Assembly: GCA_011051715.1 (NCBI GenBank)
Contig: DRKP01000085.1
Location: 1-35,932, forward strand
Length of the DNA: 35,932 nt
Direction of reading: 5' to 3'
DNA from: Sedimenticola thiotaurini
GTDB lineage: Bacteria > Pseudomonadota > Gammaproteobacteria > Chromatiales > Chromatiaceae
The notes beneath the pieces are model-generated. The model ran no database searches. It saw only the letters and a list, made by a program, of their open reading frames with translations, and was not told the DNA's origin. The translations under genes and the position numbers were made by a program. Of the stretch, positions 15,357 to 24,075 are shown piece by piece (within the stretch, counting starts at the first letter, position 1; each line of letters opens with the position of its first letter).

Positions 15357-16642
15357 GCCGATACCCGCCGGTAATAGAGGTAGGCGTAGACCGTCACCCC
15401 CAGATTGAGCACGCCCAGGGCCAGGAACAGGCCGGGAATGGTCATCCCGGCGGCCAGGGCGATCCCGGAAAGGAGGGCCGACACCACCATGAACAGGCTG
15501 TTCATGATATTCAGGGCGGCGATGTTGCGGGCCAGATGACTGTGGGGGCTGCGCGCCTGGATCATGGCATTCAACGGCACCACGTAGATGCCGCCGGCCA
15601 CCGCGATCAGCAGGACATCCAGCAGCACGCGCCACCCCCCGGGCTGGCCGATGAACTCTGCGGCCCCGATCAGTCTACCCGCCGGGGCATCGAGTCCATT
15701 GCTGGCCAGGTACAGGTCCAGGGTGAACAGGCTGATACCAAGGGCACCGAATGGCGCCAGGCGGCCACTGACCTCGCCGCGCAGCAGCCGCTCGCAGACC
15801 AGGGAGCCGATACCGATACCGACGGAGAAGGCCAACAGCAGCAGCGTCACCACGCCCTCGTCACCGCCCAGGTGCAGCTTGCCGTAGGTGGGGACCTGGG
15901 CGAGAAAGGTGGCGCCCACCAGCCAGAACCAGGAGACACCCAGCACCGGAACGAAGATCTCCCTGCTGGCGGCACTGTAGACCAGGATGCGCCAGGTCTG
16001 GCGCAGGAAGTTGGGATCGATGGCGAGATCCGGCGCCGCCGGCGGCGTCGGCGGGATGAAGCGGGCAGCGAACCAGCCGGCGGCGGCGATGGCCACGATG
16101 GTGCCGGAGATGATGACGATGCCCCCGTCGGCCATCACCAGCAGGCCGCCCACCAGGGTGCCGAGGAGGATGGCGAGGAAGGTGGCGGCCTGGATCAGGC
16201 CATTGCCGCCGACCAGCTCCCGCTGCTGCAGCTGCTCCGGCAGGATTCCATACTTGAGTGGGCCGAACAGGGCCGACTGGCTGCCCATCAGGAACAGCAC
16301 CAGCATCAGCCAGGTGACGTCACGCAGCCAGAAACCCGCCGCCGCAGCCAGCATCAGTACCAGCTCCAGCAGCTTGACCCGGCGGATCAGCATCGCCTTG
16401 TCGTAGCGATCCGCCAGCTGGCCGGCGGTGGCGGAGAAGAGAAAAAAGGGAAGGATGAAGATGCCGGCCGCAGCGGTCACCATCAGGCGGCCGTCCATCC
16501 CCGCCCGCTCCGCCAGCACGTAGGTGATCAGGATCACCAGGGCGTTCTTGAACACGTTGTCGTTGAACGCCCCCAGGGCCTGGGCGATGAACAGGGGCAG
16601 GAAGCGCCGGCTGGCCAGCAGGGAGAACTGCCGCGTGGCCAT
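15353..16642 (-). CDS. LplT-like MFS transporter
   Basis: 429 aa, 12 hydrophobic helices. The N-terminal sequence FLPLFIAQALGAFNDNVFKNAL, with its AFNDN motif, is characteristic of the LplT lysophospholipid transporter subfamily, as is QSALFGPLKYGILPEQL. In E. coli LplT flips lysophospholipids inward for re-acylation by Aas; the acyltransferase part is absent here, so the substrate is inferred from family only. The ATG at 16642 follows GGAGGGGG; longer in-frame starts up to 16696 would overlap the permease gene. Coupled by GTGA overlap to mltF, suggesting an envelope-maintenance pair. Confidence 0.85.
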   Translation of the reverse strand: MATRQFSLLASRRFLPLFIAQALGAFNDNVFKNALVILITYVLAERAGMDGRLMVTAAAGIFILPFFLFSATAGQLADRYDKAMLIRRVKLLELVLMLAAAAGFWLRDVTWLMLVLFLMGSQSALFGPLKYGILPEQLQQRELVGGNGLIQAATFLAILLGTLVGGLLVMADGGIVIISGTIVAIAAAGWFAARFIPPTPPAAPDLAIDPNFLRQTWRILVYSAASREIFVPVLGVSWFWLVGATFLAQVPTYGKLHLGGDEGVVTLLLLAFSVGIGIGSLVCERLLRGEVSGRLAPFGALGISLFTLDLYLASNGLDAPAGRLIGAAEFIGQPGGWRVLLDVLLIAVAGGIYVVPLNAMIQARSPHSHLARNIAALNIMNSLFMVVSALLSGIALAAGMTIPGLFLALGVLNLGVTVYAYLYYRRVSA

Positions 16643-16676
16643 CAGCCCCCCTCCGCCCGGGTCGGCAGCGGACACA

Positions 16677-17795
16677 TCAGCCGCAGCAACTGCCATCCTC
16701 GCCCGCCTTGCCGTGCACCAGGTAACGTCGAAACGGCCGTACCGCCGCCACTACCAGGACCAGCAGGCTCAGCACCGTCACCACCGCCGGCAGATCCTGC
16801 TCTCCGCTGCCGGGCCGGGCCATTCCGGCCAGCACGTCGAGGCCGAGCACGGCGACGGCGTGGTCGAGACCCAGCCCCAGCAGCAGGGCCATGCCGGCGA
16901 CACCGGCCAGGTAGGCTGCCAGGGCGCGGCCGCCCAGCTCCCGGCGAACCAGGGCCAGGCTGGCCAGGTTGCTGGCCGGACCGGCGAGCAGGAACACCAG
17001 CACCGTCCCGGGTGACACACCGGCCAGCAGCATGGCGGCGGCCAGCGGGGTGCTGGCGGTGGCGCAGACGTACATGGGCACCGAGATGGCCAGGACCAGC
17101 AGCATGGCCCAGAATCCGCTGCCCCAGCCGGCCAGCAGATCCGGCGGTGCCAGGGTCACCACCAGGCCGGCGGCGGCGATGCCGACCATCAGCCACAGGG
17201 CGAGATCGTCGAGCAGATCGGTGAAGGCATAGCCCAGACCATCCCGGGTCCGGCGCCAGAACCCGCCTCCGCCACTGTCGGCGGCGGCCGGGGCCGCACC
17301 GCAACACCCACCGTGGCAACTGCCGGCCGTGGTATCGGGGACGGTGCCAGGTGGCGGCACCGGTGACCGGCCATCGCCCCCGGCACTCTCCGTATCGGTG
17401 CGCCCGACCAGCATTCCGGCGGTGATGGCGGAGAGGATCGCGGCACAGGGGCGGAACAGGGCCAGGAAGGGTCCCAGCAGGGCCCAGGAGAGGGCAACCG
17501 AGTCCACCCCCGTCTCCGGTGTGGCGATCAGGAACGAGGTGGTGGCGGCCCGGGAGGCCCCGGAGCGGTGCAGGGAGATGGCTGCCGGCAGGGTGCCGCA
17601 GGAACAGAGCGGCAGCGGGGCGCCGATCAGGGCAGCGCGGGTCACCGCGGCGACGCCGTGACCGCCCAGGGAGCGGCCCACCAGCCGCATCGGCACCCAG
17701 GCCCGGATCAACCCAGCCATCACCAGCCCCAGCAGCAGCCAGGGGGCCGAGATCAGCGCCATCTCCAGGGTGTTTCTGAGGAACGCCTCGAACAT
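16677..17795 (-). CDS. SO_0444-type Cu/Zn efflux permease (DUF318/ArsP-like)
   Basis: 372 aa from ATG 17795. Two blocks of four helices are separated by a Gly/Cys/His-rich cytoplasmic loop (SCHGGCCG). The first block has GAPLPLCSCGTLPAA with the CSC motif typical of this permease family, and the second has a matching VPMYVCATASTPLAAAMLLAG. The protein ends in DGSCCG, another possible metal site. The family has been annotated as copper/zinc efflux. Position 68 bp after yidD in a Zur-headed operon supports zinc or copper homeostasis. An upstream ATG at 17813 adds six residues; the family usually begins as chosen here. Neither start has a strong ribosome site. Confidence 0.85.
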   Translation of the reverse strand: MFEAFLRNTLEMALISAPWLLLGLVMAGLIRAWVPMRLVGRSLGGHGVAAVTRAALIGAPLPLCSCGTLPAAISLHRSGASRAATTSFLIATPETGVDSVALSWALLGPFLALFRPCAAILSAITAGMLVGRTDTESAGGDGRSPVPPPGTVPDTTAGSCHGGCCGAAPAAADSGGGGFWRRTRDGLGYAFTDLLDDLALWLMVGIAAAGLVVTLAPPDLLAGWGSGFWAMLLVLAISVPMYVCATASTPLAAAMLLAGVSPGTVLVFLLAGPASNLASLALVRRELGGRALAAYLAGVAGMALLLGLGLDHAVAVLGLDVLAGMARPGSGEQDLPAVVTVLSLLVLVVAAVRPFRRYLVHGKAGEDGSCCG

Positions 17796-17863
17796 GGGAG
17801 CAGGGTATCCCATCCGGGGGAAAAATCCAGCCGGGCCAACCGCGGCCCAGGGGGCCTCTCCCC

Positions 17864-18115
17864 CTACCTCTTCCCGTCGTGGTCGTGGTCACAACCGCGG
17901 GGATCGTCCGGCACCGGGTCGTAACCGCCCTCGTGGAAGGGATGGCAGCGGGAGATCCGCCTGATTCCCAGCCACAGGCCCCGCAGCGCCCCAAAACGCT
18001 CGATCGCCTCCCGGGTATAGTCCGAGCAGCTCGGATAGTAGCGACAGTTGTTGCCGAGGAGAGGGCTGATCAGGTAACCATAACCCCGGATCAACCACAG
18101 CAGCAGGCGCTTCAC
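17864..18115 (-). CDS. yidD: Membrane protein insertion efficiency factor YidD
   Basis: 83 aa. Near-complete match to the YidD signature: [20 protein letters not shown], then [18 protein letters not shown] and [14 protein letters not shown], including the three conserved cysteines. YidD assists YidC in inserting membrane proteins. It is usually found next to rnpA and yidC; here it follows zur, an unusual location. The GTG start lies in a GTGA overlap with zur and is preceded by GGAGGGAGG. The His/Asp-rich tail (CDHDHDGKR) could bind metal, which may or may not matter. Confidence 0.93.
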   Translation of the reverse strand: MKRLLLWLIRGYGYLISPLLGNNCRYYPSCSDYTREAIERFGALRGLWLGIRRISRCHPFHEGGYDPVPDDPRGCDHDHDGKR

Positions 18116-18588
18116 CGCCTCCCTCCGGTACAGTCGGAACAGCGGCCGAGCAGCTCCACCACCCGCAGGTCGGGCTGGAAGCCGGAGGCCCGTGCCATCC
18201 GTCCCAGGTCCCGTTCCACGCCGGCGTCCTCCAGTTCCTGCACCCGGCCGCAGCGACGGCAGATGAGGAACTGTCCCAGGTGGGGATGTTCCGGATGCAG
18301 GCAACCGAGAAAGGCGTTGAGGGACTCGATACGGTGGACCAGCCCCTGCTCCTGCAGGAAGGCGAGCGCCCGGTAGACGGTGGTCGGCCGGGCCCCGGCG
18401 GTATCCTGCTGCAGCCGGTCCAGGATCTCGTAGGCACCCAGGGGGCGACGGCTGCGGCACAGGATCTCCAGTACCCGGCGCCGCTGCACCGTCAGCCGCG
18501 CCCCGCGACTGCGACACAGCTGCTCCGCCCGGACCAGGGCAGCGTCGCAGGCAGCCTGGTCGATACTGCTGCCGCCCTGTCCGCTCAT
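18112..18588 (-). CDS. zur: Fur-family zinc uptake regulator Zur
   Basis: 158 aa. N-terminal winged-helix domain ([46 protein letters not shown]) then a metal-binding dimerisation domain: [22 protein letters not shown] with a CxxC, and a second pair in RCSDC. The TVYRAL helix is the Fur-family recognition helix, and [14 protein letters not shown] is closer to Zur than to Fur. Being encoded with znuACB under a Zur-box palindrome fits an autoregulated zinc repressor. ATG start after GGAGG, overlapping znuB by four bases. Confidence 0.92.
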   Translation of the reverse strand: MSGQGGSSIDQAACDAALVRAEQLCRSRGARLTVQRRRVLEILCRSRRPLGAYEILDRLQQDTAGARPTTVYRALAFLQEQGLVHRIESLNAFLGCLHPEHPHLGQFLICRRCGRVQELEDAGVERDLGRMARASGFQPDLRVVELLGRCSDCTGGRR

Positions 18589-19430
18589 GCCCGCCTCCAG
18601 CGCCCCGGGCGCCGGCCGGCGATGGCCCCGCGCAGCAGCAGGGAGAGAACGTAACTGCAGCCCGCCACCAGGATGATGGTGGCCCCGGAGGGCAGATCCG
18701 GTTCATAGGAGAGGGCCAGCCCCGCCACCGTGAACAGCATCCCCAGCAGGGTGGCAAGCAGCATCATCCGCCCCAGGCTGTGCACATAGTGGGCGGCGAT
18801 CGCCGCCGGCAGGGTGAGCAGGGCGATCACCAGGATCAGGCCGACCACCTGGATCAGCAGCACCACCGTGACCGCCACCAGGCACAGCAGCAGCAGGTAG
18901 AAGAAGGCCACCGGCACACCGCGCAGGCGGGCGAACTCCTCGTCGAAGGAGACCGCCAGGAAGAGGCGGTAGCAGAGCGCCACCGTCACCAGCACCACCA
19001 GGTCCAGGCCGGCCATCAGCCACAGGCTCCGGTCGGTCACCATCAGGATATTACCGAACAGGTAGCTCATCAGATTGACGTTGTAGCCGGGGGTGCGGCT
19101 GATGAAGAGGATGCCGATCGCCATGCCCACCGCCCACACCACCCCGATCAGGGTATCCTCCTGCTGGCGCCAGCGCAGTCGCACACCACCGATCAGCAGC
19201 GCCGCCACCAGGGCCGCCACCAGGGCCCCGCCGAGGGGGGCAAGGCCGAGGAACAGGGCGATGCCCATTCCCCCCAGCACCGTGTGGGCGATGCCACCGG
19301 CCATGTAGCCGATCCGCTTCACCACCACGTAGCTGCCCATCAGGCCACAGCCGATGCTGGCCAGCAGGCCGCCGAGCAGTGCCTTCTGCAGGAAGTCGTA
19401 CTGCAGCAGGGCGTCGAGGAACGCGCTCAC
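18585..19430 (-). CDS. znuB: Zinc ABC transporter permease ZnuB
   Basis: 281 aa with about nine helices. Family-3 metal permease features: [34 protein letters not shown] near the start, in which the conserved SHxxLGG-type segment appears as AHTVLGG, and [18 protein letters not shown] later. It forms the membrane channel of the ZnuABC importer that brings zinc from the periplasm to the cytoplasm. The start is GTG, 10 bases after the znuC stop, and the stop overlaps zur. Confidence 0.92.
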   Translation of the reverse strand: MSAFLDALLQYDFLQKALLGGLLASIGCGLMGSYVVVKRIGYMAGGIAHTVLGGMGIALFLGLAPLGGALVAALVAALLIGGVRLRWRQQEDTLIGVVWAVGMAIGILFISRTPGYNVNLMSYLFGNILMVTDRSLWLMAGLDLVVLVTVALCYRLFLAVSFDEEFARLRGVPVAFFYLLLLCLVAVTVVLLIQVVGLILVIALLTLPAAIAAHYVHSLGRMMLLATLLGMLFTVAGLALSYEPDLPSGATIILVAGCSYVLSLLLRGAIAGRRPGRWRRA

Positions 19431-19439
19431 GACCGGCCC

Positions 19440-20174
19440 TCAATGGTGCACATGCTCGACCATCCTCACCTCCGAATCATACAGATCCCTGATCACCCGG
19501 CCGTCGATATCCGCGGTGTGGTGGGTCATCAGGGTGCGGTTGACGCAGGCCACCCGCCCGACATAGCGGGAGATGAAACCGATATCATGGGACACCACGA
19601 TGATGGTCATGCGCCGGTTGAGCCGGCGCAGCAGATCGAAGATATCGGTCTCGATGCGCAGATCGATATTGGCGGTGGGTTCGTCCAGGATCAGGATCCG
19701 GGGCTCGCAGGCCAGGGCCCGGGCCAGCATCACCCGCTGCAGCTGTCCCCCCGAGAGGGTGGCCAGCTGGCGTTCTGCCAGGGGCTCCACCGCAGTCTCC
19801 ACCATCACCCGCCGGACCACCTCCCGGTCCCCGCGGCGCCAGCCACCGTACAGGGAACCGGTGCCAAGCCGGCCCATCAGTACCGTCTGTTCCACGTCGA
19901 TAGGGAAGTCGCGGCGGAAGCTGGGGTACTGGGCGACGTAACCGAGCTGGCGGCGCGCCGCTTCCGGTGAACGCCCCAGCACCTCGATCCGGCCGCGCCG
20001 CGGCTGCAGCAATCCCAGGATCAGTTTCAGCAGGGTGCTCTTGCCACCTGCATTGGGTCCGACCACGCCGAGGAACTCCCCATCCTGCACCTCCAGGTCC
20101 ACCCCCTCCAGGACCGGCGGGCCATCATAGGAGTAGTCCACCCCCTGCAGGCGGATGACCGGTTCACCGGCCAT
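19440..20174 (-). CDS. znuC: Zinc ABC transporter ATP-binding protein ZnuC
   Basis: 244 aa. Walker A GPNAGGKST near residue 38, Q-loop in YVAQYPSF, ABC signature LSGGQLQRV, Walker B ILILDEPTA, and the switch His in VVSHD. The ADIDGRVIRDLY and C-terminal EHVHH segments fit metal-type ATPases. It powers zinc import with ZnuB and ZnuA. The ATG at 20174 overlaps the znuA stop by 11 bases and follows GGGGGCG; longer in-frame starts fall inside znuA. Confidence 0.93.
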   Translation of the reverse strand: MAGEPVIRLQGVDYSYDGPPVLEGVDLEVQDGEFLGVVGPNAGGKSTLLKLILGLLQPRRGRIEVLGRSPEAARRQLGYVAQYPSFRRDFPIDVEQTVLMGRLGTGSLYGGWRRGDREVVRRVMVETAVEPLAERQLATLSGGQLQRVMLARALACEPRILILDEPTANIDLRIETDIFDLLRRLNRRMTIIVVSHDIGFISRYVGRVACVNRTLMTHHTADIDGRVIRDLYDSEVRMVEHVHH

Positions 20175-21039
20175 CGGCGCCCCCGGCGATGGCATCCGCC
20201 ACCCGCTGCAGGTTGTCGATACAGTCTCCGGCCAGGGCATCGATGGTCACCAGCCGGGCGCCGATGGCACGCGCCACCGCCCGCGCCCGGGTCTGGTCGA
20301 ACTGGGGCTGCACGAAGATCACCCGGATCCCCTGCTGCCGCGCCAGCCCGGTCAAACGGGCCAGGGTGGCCGCGCCCGGCGCCTTGCCCTCGCTCTCGAT
20401 CGGGATCTGGCGCAGCCCGAACTCGTCGGCGAAATAGCCCCAGGAGGGGTGGAACACCATGAAGCTGCGTTGCTTCAGCCCGGCGAGGCGCTGCCGGATC
20501 CGCTGTTGCAGATCGTCGAGGTCGGCGATGAAGGCGGCGGTATTGGCCCGATAGTCGGCGGCATGGGCCGGATCCAGCTCGATCAGGCGGTCGCGCAGAC
20601 GGGCCGCCATGGCCTTCAGCCGCTCCGGGCTGAGCCAGATGTGGGGATCGTCGCGGGGGGCATCCCGGTCGCCATGATGGCTGCCGGGCGCAGCGTCGAT
20701 CCGGCGCAACGCAATCCCGTCACGGGCATCGAGAATGGAGAGATGGGGGTTGGCGGCACGGATGCGCTCCATCCACACCGACTCGAACGGCACACCGATG
20801 CGATAGTAGAGACGCGCCCGCGCCAGGGCGGCCATCTGCCGCGGGCGTGGTTCGAAGGTGGCGGGACTCTGGCCCGGCCCCACCAGCACCGAGACGCGGA
20901 CGTGGTCGCCACCGACCCGCTCGACCACGCACTTCTGCGGCAGGATGCTTACGAATACCGGCAGCGGTGCCGCCGCGGCGGGGTAAAGCGGCGCCAGCAG
21001 CAGACCACAGGCCAGGAACCATCGAAACCAGTGGATCAC
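20164..21039 (-). CDS. znuA: Zinc ABC transporter substrate-binding protein ZnuA
   Basis: 291 aa from a GTG. Signal peptide FLACGLLLAPLYPAAAA, then a cluster-9 metal-binding fold: VFVSILPQKCVVERVGGDHV, DPHIWLSP with a ligand His, and VFHPSWGYFADEFGL with another. A short His/Asp stretch (SHHGDRDAPRDDPH) stands where ZnuA has its His-rich loop. The first ligand His of the usual DPHxYEP motif is replaced: the sequence is SPATFEPRP, so that position is Ala. The final acidic ligand region reads VQPQFDQ. Zinc is the likely substrate from the Zur context, with an incomplete classical ligand set. First gene of the znu operon. Confidence 0.9.
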   Translation of the reverse strand: MIHWFRWFLACGLLLAPLYPAAAAPLPVFVSILPQKCVVERVGGDHVRVSVLVGPGQSPATFEPRPRQMAALARARLYYRIGVPFESVWMERIRAANPHLSILDARDGIALRRIDAAPGSHHGDRDAPRDDPHIWLSPERLKAMAARLRDRLIELDPAHAADYRANTAAFIADLDDLQQRIRQRLAGLKQRSFMVFHPSWGYFADEFGLRQIPIESEGKAPGAATLARLTGLARQQGIRVIFVQPQFDQTRARAVARAIGARLVTIDALAGDCIDNLQRVADAIAGGADGR

Positions 21040-21065
21040 GATCGGATGCAGCCCTTTGGGGAAAA

Positions 21066-21087
21066 ATGTTATGTTATCACATTACAT
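21066..21087. promoter_or_regulatory. Zur-box palindrome between znuA and a divergent gene
   Basis: A 22-bp AT-rich palindrome in otherwise GC-rich DNA, of the form ATGTnATGTnATnACATnACAT; outside the central bases the two halves mismatch only at the n positions. It fits the known proteobacterial Zur consensus built on TGTTATA/TATAACA half-sites. It lies 26 bases upstream of the znuA start (minus) and 25 bases upstream of the gene at 21113 (plus), so one site could control both. Confidence 0.82.
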
Positions 21088-21112
21088 CCAGGCACAGAGT
21101 CACCACGAAAGC

Positions 21113-21673
21113 ATGTCCCATGGATCCCTGATCTTCACCCCCGGGCCGGGAGAGCCGCCGCCCCTGCCGCCGCTGATCGAGCGCCTGCGCGGGATCGGGT
21201 TCCTGGGGGCACCGCTGGAGCAGGGGGGATTCCTGGTGGGGGAGCGCTTCATGCAGCTGGTGAGTTTCATGGGCTGTTCCCCGTTCCTGCAGCTGGAACC
21301 ACCCGCCGACGGCAGCGACCGCTTCTGCCGGATCCTGTTCGACGGCCCCCTGCCCCGCCCCCGGGTCCACCCGGACCGTTCCGGGCGTCCGCCACGCTGT
21401 CCCCATTGCCGCGGCGCGGTCAGCGAATGGCGGGAACGGTTCAAGGGGGAGGGAGAGATCGCCTGCCGCCACTGTGGTGGCGTCCAGACCCTGGATTCCC
21501 TCGACTGGGGCCGGTATGCCGGTGCAGGCCGCCTGTTCATGGAGGTGCGGGAGATCTATCCCGGGGACGGGACGCCATCGGACACCCTGCTCGCCTGCCT
21601 GCAGGATGCAGGAACCGGCTGGCACTGGTTCTGGCACGGTGGAGGGTCGCCCAGCGCCATCGACCGCCTGTAA
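21113..21673 (+). CDS. Uncharacterised zinc-ribbon protein, divergent from znuA
   Basis: 186 aa, not recognised as a named family. It has no signal peptide or membrane segment. The N-terminal part is Pro/Gly-rich (LIFTPGPGEPPPLPPLIERL). A single zinc ribbon lies at residues 100-130: CPHC, then 20-odd residues, then CRHCGG. The C-terminal half has an aromatic run (GWHWFWHGGG). The ATG at 21113 is preceded only by a weak GAAAG; an in-frame ATG at 21056 would put the start upstream of the Zur box. Its promoter region shares the Zur palindrome with znuA, so it is probably induced on zinc starvation or tied to zinc handling. The conserved look suggests a real gene. Confidence 0.75.
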   Translation: MSHGSLIFTPGPGEPPPLPPLIERLRGIGFLGAPLEQGGFLVGERFMQLVSFMGCSPFLQLEPPADGSDRFCRILFDGPLPRPRVHPDRSGRPPRCPHCRGAVSEWRERFKGEGEIACRHCGGVQTLDSLDWGRYAGAGRLFMEVREIYPGDGTPSDTLLACLQDAGTGWHWFWHGGGSPSAIDRL

Positions 21674-21699
21674 CCTCCGGCCTCCGCCGAAGCGGGGCG

Positions 21700-22467
21700 T
21701 CAGGCCGCCAGTTCGAGATCCTCGGGAATCAGGATATCGATGCCGATCGGCAGGTGGTCGGAGAGGGGATAGTCCAGCACCCGGGCGTTCTCCACCACCA
21801 GGGTGTTGGAGACCAGGATGTGGTCGATCTTGCGCATCGGTCGCCAGCTGGGGAAGGTGCTCTGATCGCAGGCCGACTCACGCAGATTCAGCCGCTCCCG
21901 CAGCAGCCGCATCTCCGGCGAGTCGCAGTCGCAGTTGAGATCACCCATCATCACCAGGTAGGGCCGGTCGGCGACCAGTTCACTGATATAGGCCACCTGC
22001 CGCAGCCGCGCCCGCCGCCCCAGGGCCAGATGCATGATGCAGATGGTGAGCCCACCGGTTCCACCGAACCGGCACAGCATGGCACCCCGTCCGGGCAGTC
22101 CGGGCAGGCGGTGTTCGGTCACCGACGTCGGCTTGATGCGGCTCAACAGCCCGTTGCTGTGCTGCGCCAGCTTGCCCAGGCTGCGATTGACCTGCTTGTA
22201 CCAGAACGGAAAGCCGGCGCGCTGGGCGAGGTATTCGGTCTGGTCCACGAAGCCGCTGCGGAGGCTGCCCGAATCCACCTCCTGCAGCCCGACCACGTCG
22301 TAGCGGCTGAGCATGGCGGCGATCCGGTTCAGGTTCATCAGCCGCTCCCGGTGAGGCAGCACGTGCTTCCAGCCCTGGGTCACATACTGGCGATAGCGCT
22401 GGGTGTCGACTCCGGCCTGGATGTTGTAACTGAGCAGCCTGAGGCGCTGACTGTCGTTCTCTTCCAC
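21700..22467 (-). CDS. Endonuclease/exonuclease/phosphatase (EEP) family protein
   Basis: 255 aa from a GTG. EEP-fold motifs in order: LRLLSYNIQAG (metal-binding Asn), VVGLQEVDSGS (catalytic Glu), MHLALG, MMGDLNCDCDSPE (Asp/Asn) and YPLSDHLPI (final DH pair). These proteins hydrolyse phosphodiesters with Mg2+; the substrate (DNA, RNA, lipid or inositol phosphate) cannot be told from sequence. A TTG at 22521 would add 18 residues; the GTG at 22467 after GGGGAAGCAGGA places the protein start next to the domain. Gene order cytochrome c4-dsbA-EEP is conserved in pseudomonads, supporting a real operon. Confidence 0.87.
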   Translation of the reverse strand: MEENDSQRLRLLSYNIQAGVDTQRYRQYVTQGWKHVLPHRERLMNLNRIAAMLSRYDVVGLQEVDSGSLRSGFVDQTEYLAQRAGFPFWYKQVNRSLGKLAQHSNGLLSRIKPTSVTEHRLPGLPGRGAMLCRFGGTGGLTICIMHLALGRRARLRQVAYISELVADRPYLVMMGDLNCDCDSPEMRLLRERLNLRESACDQSTFPSWRPMRKIDHILVSNTLVVENARVLDYPLSDHLPIGIDILIPEDLELAA

Positions 22468-22527
22468 CGTCCTGCTTCCCCTGACCCGACGAAACCCCGT
22501 ATCACGCCCATCATAGCCCAACCGGGC

Positions 22528-23196
22528 TCACTCCGTCGCGGCGCCCTGCCCGGCCTTCATCGCCGCTGCCTTCTCCCTGCGCACCTTCTCCACCAGGAAA
22601 TCGGTCACCTGCATCAGTACGCCCGCCTCCAGGCCACCGGTACGGTACTTGCCGTCCACCACCATCGCCGGCACCCCACGAACGTCGAAGCGTTCCGCCA
22701 GCACCGCCGCCCGGCGCGCCTGGGTCTGCACCGCAAACGACTTCATCGCCTTGCGGTAGGCATCCAGATCGACCCCCTGTTCACCCAGGAACTCCTCCAT
22801 CTCTGCCTGGGTCCCGAGTCTCCTGCGCTGCTTGTGGATGGCATCGAAGATCCTGGCGTGCAGATCGCCCTCCACCCCCATCAGGCGCAGGGCGTAATAG
22901 GTCTTGGCGTGCAGCACCACGTCAGGACGATTGAACATGGCCGGTATGCGGTCGAACTCGACATATTCCGGCTTGCGCTTCAGCCAGGCGTCCAGATCGG
23001 GCTCCAGCCGGTAGCAGTGGGGGCAGGCGTACCAGAAGAACTCGACAACCTGGACCTTGTCACCCTCGGCACCCGGTTGCTCGGGGATCACCGAGAAATA
23101 GTGGAGGTCCTCCTCGAAGGTCGGGGCCGCCTGCAGTGTCCCGATCGTCATGGTTGCCAGCAGCAGGCCCAGTGCGGCGATTATCTTGTTCATCAT
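22528..23196 (-). CDS. dsbA: Periplasmic thiol:disulfide interchange protein DsbA
   Basis: 222 aa. Signal peptide IIAALGLLLATMTIGTLQAA, then a thioredoxin fold with the active-site CPHC in FFWYACPHCYRLEP near residue 60 and the cis-Pro segment FDVRGVPAMVVDGKY. CPHC is the DsbA active site. It oxidises cysteines of exported proteins and is re-oxidised by DsbB. Tandem ATG codons at 23196/23193 follow AAGGAG. The 270-bp space upstream holds the cytochrome c4 terminator and no other visible signal. Confidence 0.94.
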   Translation of the reverse strand: MMNKIIAALGLLLATMTIGTLQAAPTFEEDLHYFSVIPEQPGAEGDKVQVVEFFWYACPHCYRLEPDLDAWLKRKPEYVEFDRIPAMFNRPDVVLHAKTYYALRLMGVEGDLHARIFDAIHKQRRRLGTQAEMEEFLGEQGVDLDAYRKAMKSFAVQTQARRAAVLAERFDVRGVPAMVVDGKYRTGGLEAGVLMQVTDFLVEKVRREKAAAMKAGQGAATE

Positions 23197-23407
23197 CTCT
23201 CCTTCGACAATTCTTGCTGATACCGGTCCGGCTCCACGGGACCGGGGCGGGGGGCGAGCACCCCGCGTCGACGGTACTCCGGCGTCCAGACTCGCCCCTT
23301 CGCCGGAGCGACGGGAAGAGGCCCGTTCGGATACTCCCCGACGCTCAAAGACGGTCTCTCATCGGACCGGCAAGCGGGCGCAGGGTTCAACACCATGGCC
23401 AAATACA

Positions 23408-23435
23408 GAGGGGCGGCACCACTGTGCCGCCCCTC
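23408..23435 (-). terminator. Hairpin terminator after cytochrome c4
   Basis: GAGGGGCGGCAC (23408-23419) pairs perfectly with GTGCCGCCCCTC (23424-23435) across a 4-base loop, giving a 12-bp GC-rich stem 32 bases after the cytochrome c4 stop. On the minus strand it is followed by TGTATTTGG, a weak T tract. Confidence 0.65.
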
Positions 23436-23466
23436 GGGTTTCCCGGGCCGCTCCCCAGGTGATGGG

Positions 23467-24075
23467 TCAGCGCAGTCCCTGCACGTACTGCGCCACCGCT
23501 GCGATCTCGTCGTCGGTCATCCTGGCGGCCACGCCGCGCATCATGCCGTTGAGATCGTTGCTGCGGGTACCGGCGCGGAAGTCCTTCAGCGCCTTCTCCA
23601 CGTAGGGCGCGTGCTGGCCGCTGATGCGCGGAAACCGGGCCGGGGCGTTGCCGATGCCGGTGGGGCCATGACAGGCCATGCAGGCGGCCACACCGGAGTT
23701 CTTGTTGCCGGCGCGGTAGATCTTCTCGCCCAGGGCGACCTTGTCGGCCGCCGCGGTACCGGGCTTCTGGGTCTGGCCACTGAAATAGGCCACCAGGTCC
23801 TGCATGTCCTGCTCGCTCAGGGGCGCGGCCATAGGCGACATGGTCTGATCCTTGCGCGCCCCCGACTTCAGATCGTTCAGCTGCTTCAGCAGGTACGAGG
23901 AGTGCTGACCGGCCAGTTTCGGCCACAGGGGATTGGCCGGGCTGTTGCCGTCGGGGCCGTGGCAGGCCGCGCAGACGGCCGCCTTGGTCTTGCCCGCAGC
24001 CGCATCACCGGCAGCCTGCGCACCCGCCGTACCCAAAGCCAACACAACTGAGATCGATACTAGCCATCTGTTCAT
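23467..24075 (-). CDS. Cytochrome c4 (diheme)
   Basis: 202 aa. Signal peptide WLVSISVVLALGTAGAQA, then two cytochrome c domains each with a heme site: VCAACHG near residue 35 and CMACHG near residue 130. Axial Met candidates lie in DQTMSPMAAPL and GMMRGVAARM. Length, internal duplication and LWPKLAGQHSSYLLKQL agree with cytochrome c4, a periplasmic electron carrier to terminal oxidases. ATG at 24075 gives the signal peptide directly; the frame stays open upstream without a good start. Synteny with dsbA and the EEP gene supports the call. Confidence 0.93.
   Translation of the reverse strand: MNRWLVSISVVLALGTAGAQAAGDAAAGKTKAAVCAACHGPDGNSPANPLWPKLAGQHSSYLLKQLNDLKSGARKDQTMSPMAAPLSEQDMQDLVAYFSGQTQKPGTAAADKVALGEKIYRAGNKNSGVAACMACHGPTGIGNAPARFPRISGQHAPYVEKALKDFRAGTRSNDLNGMMRGVAARMTDDEIAAVAQYVQGLR

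Noticed and set aside
17796-17863. A possible terminator between yidD and the permease (GGGCC/GGCCC then ATTTTT on the minus strand).
   Set aside because: The stem is only 5 bp and the T run is seven bases away, so it is too weak to call.
20155-23220. A 1021-aa plus-strand ORF.
   Set aside because: It is antisense to znuA, the EEP gene and dsbA, which have clear family motifs; it is open only because of high GC.
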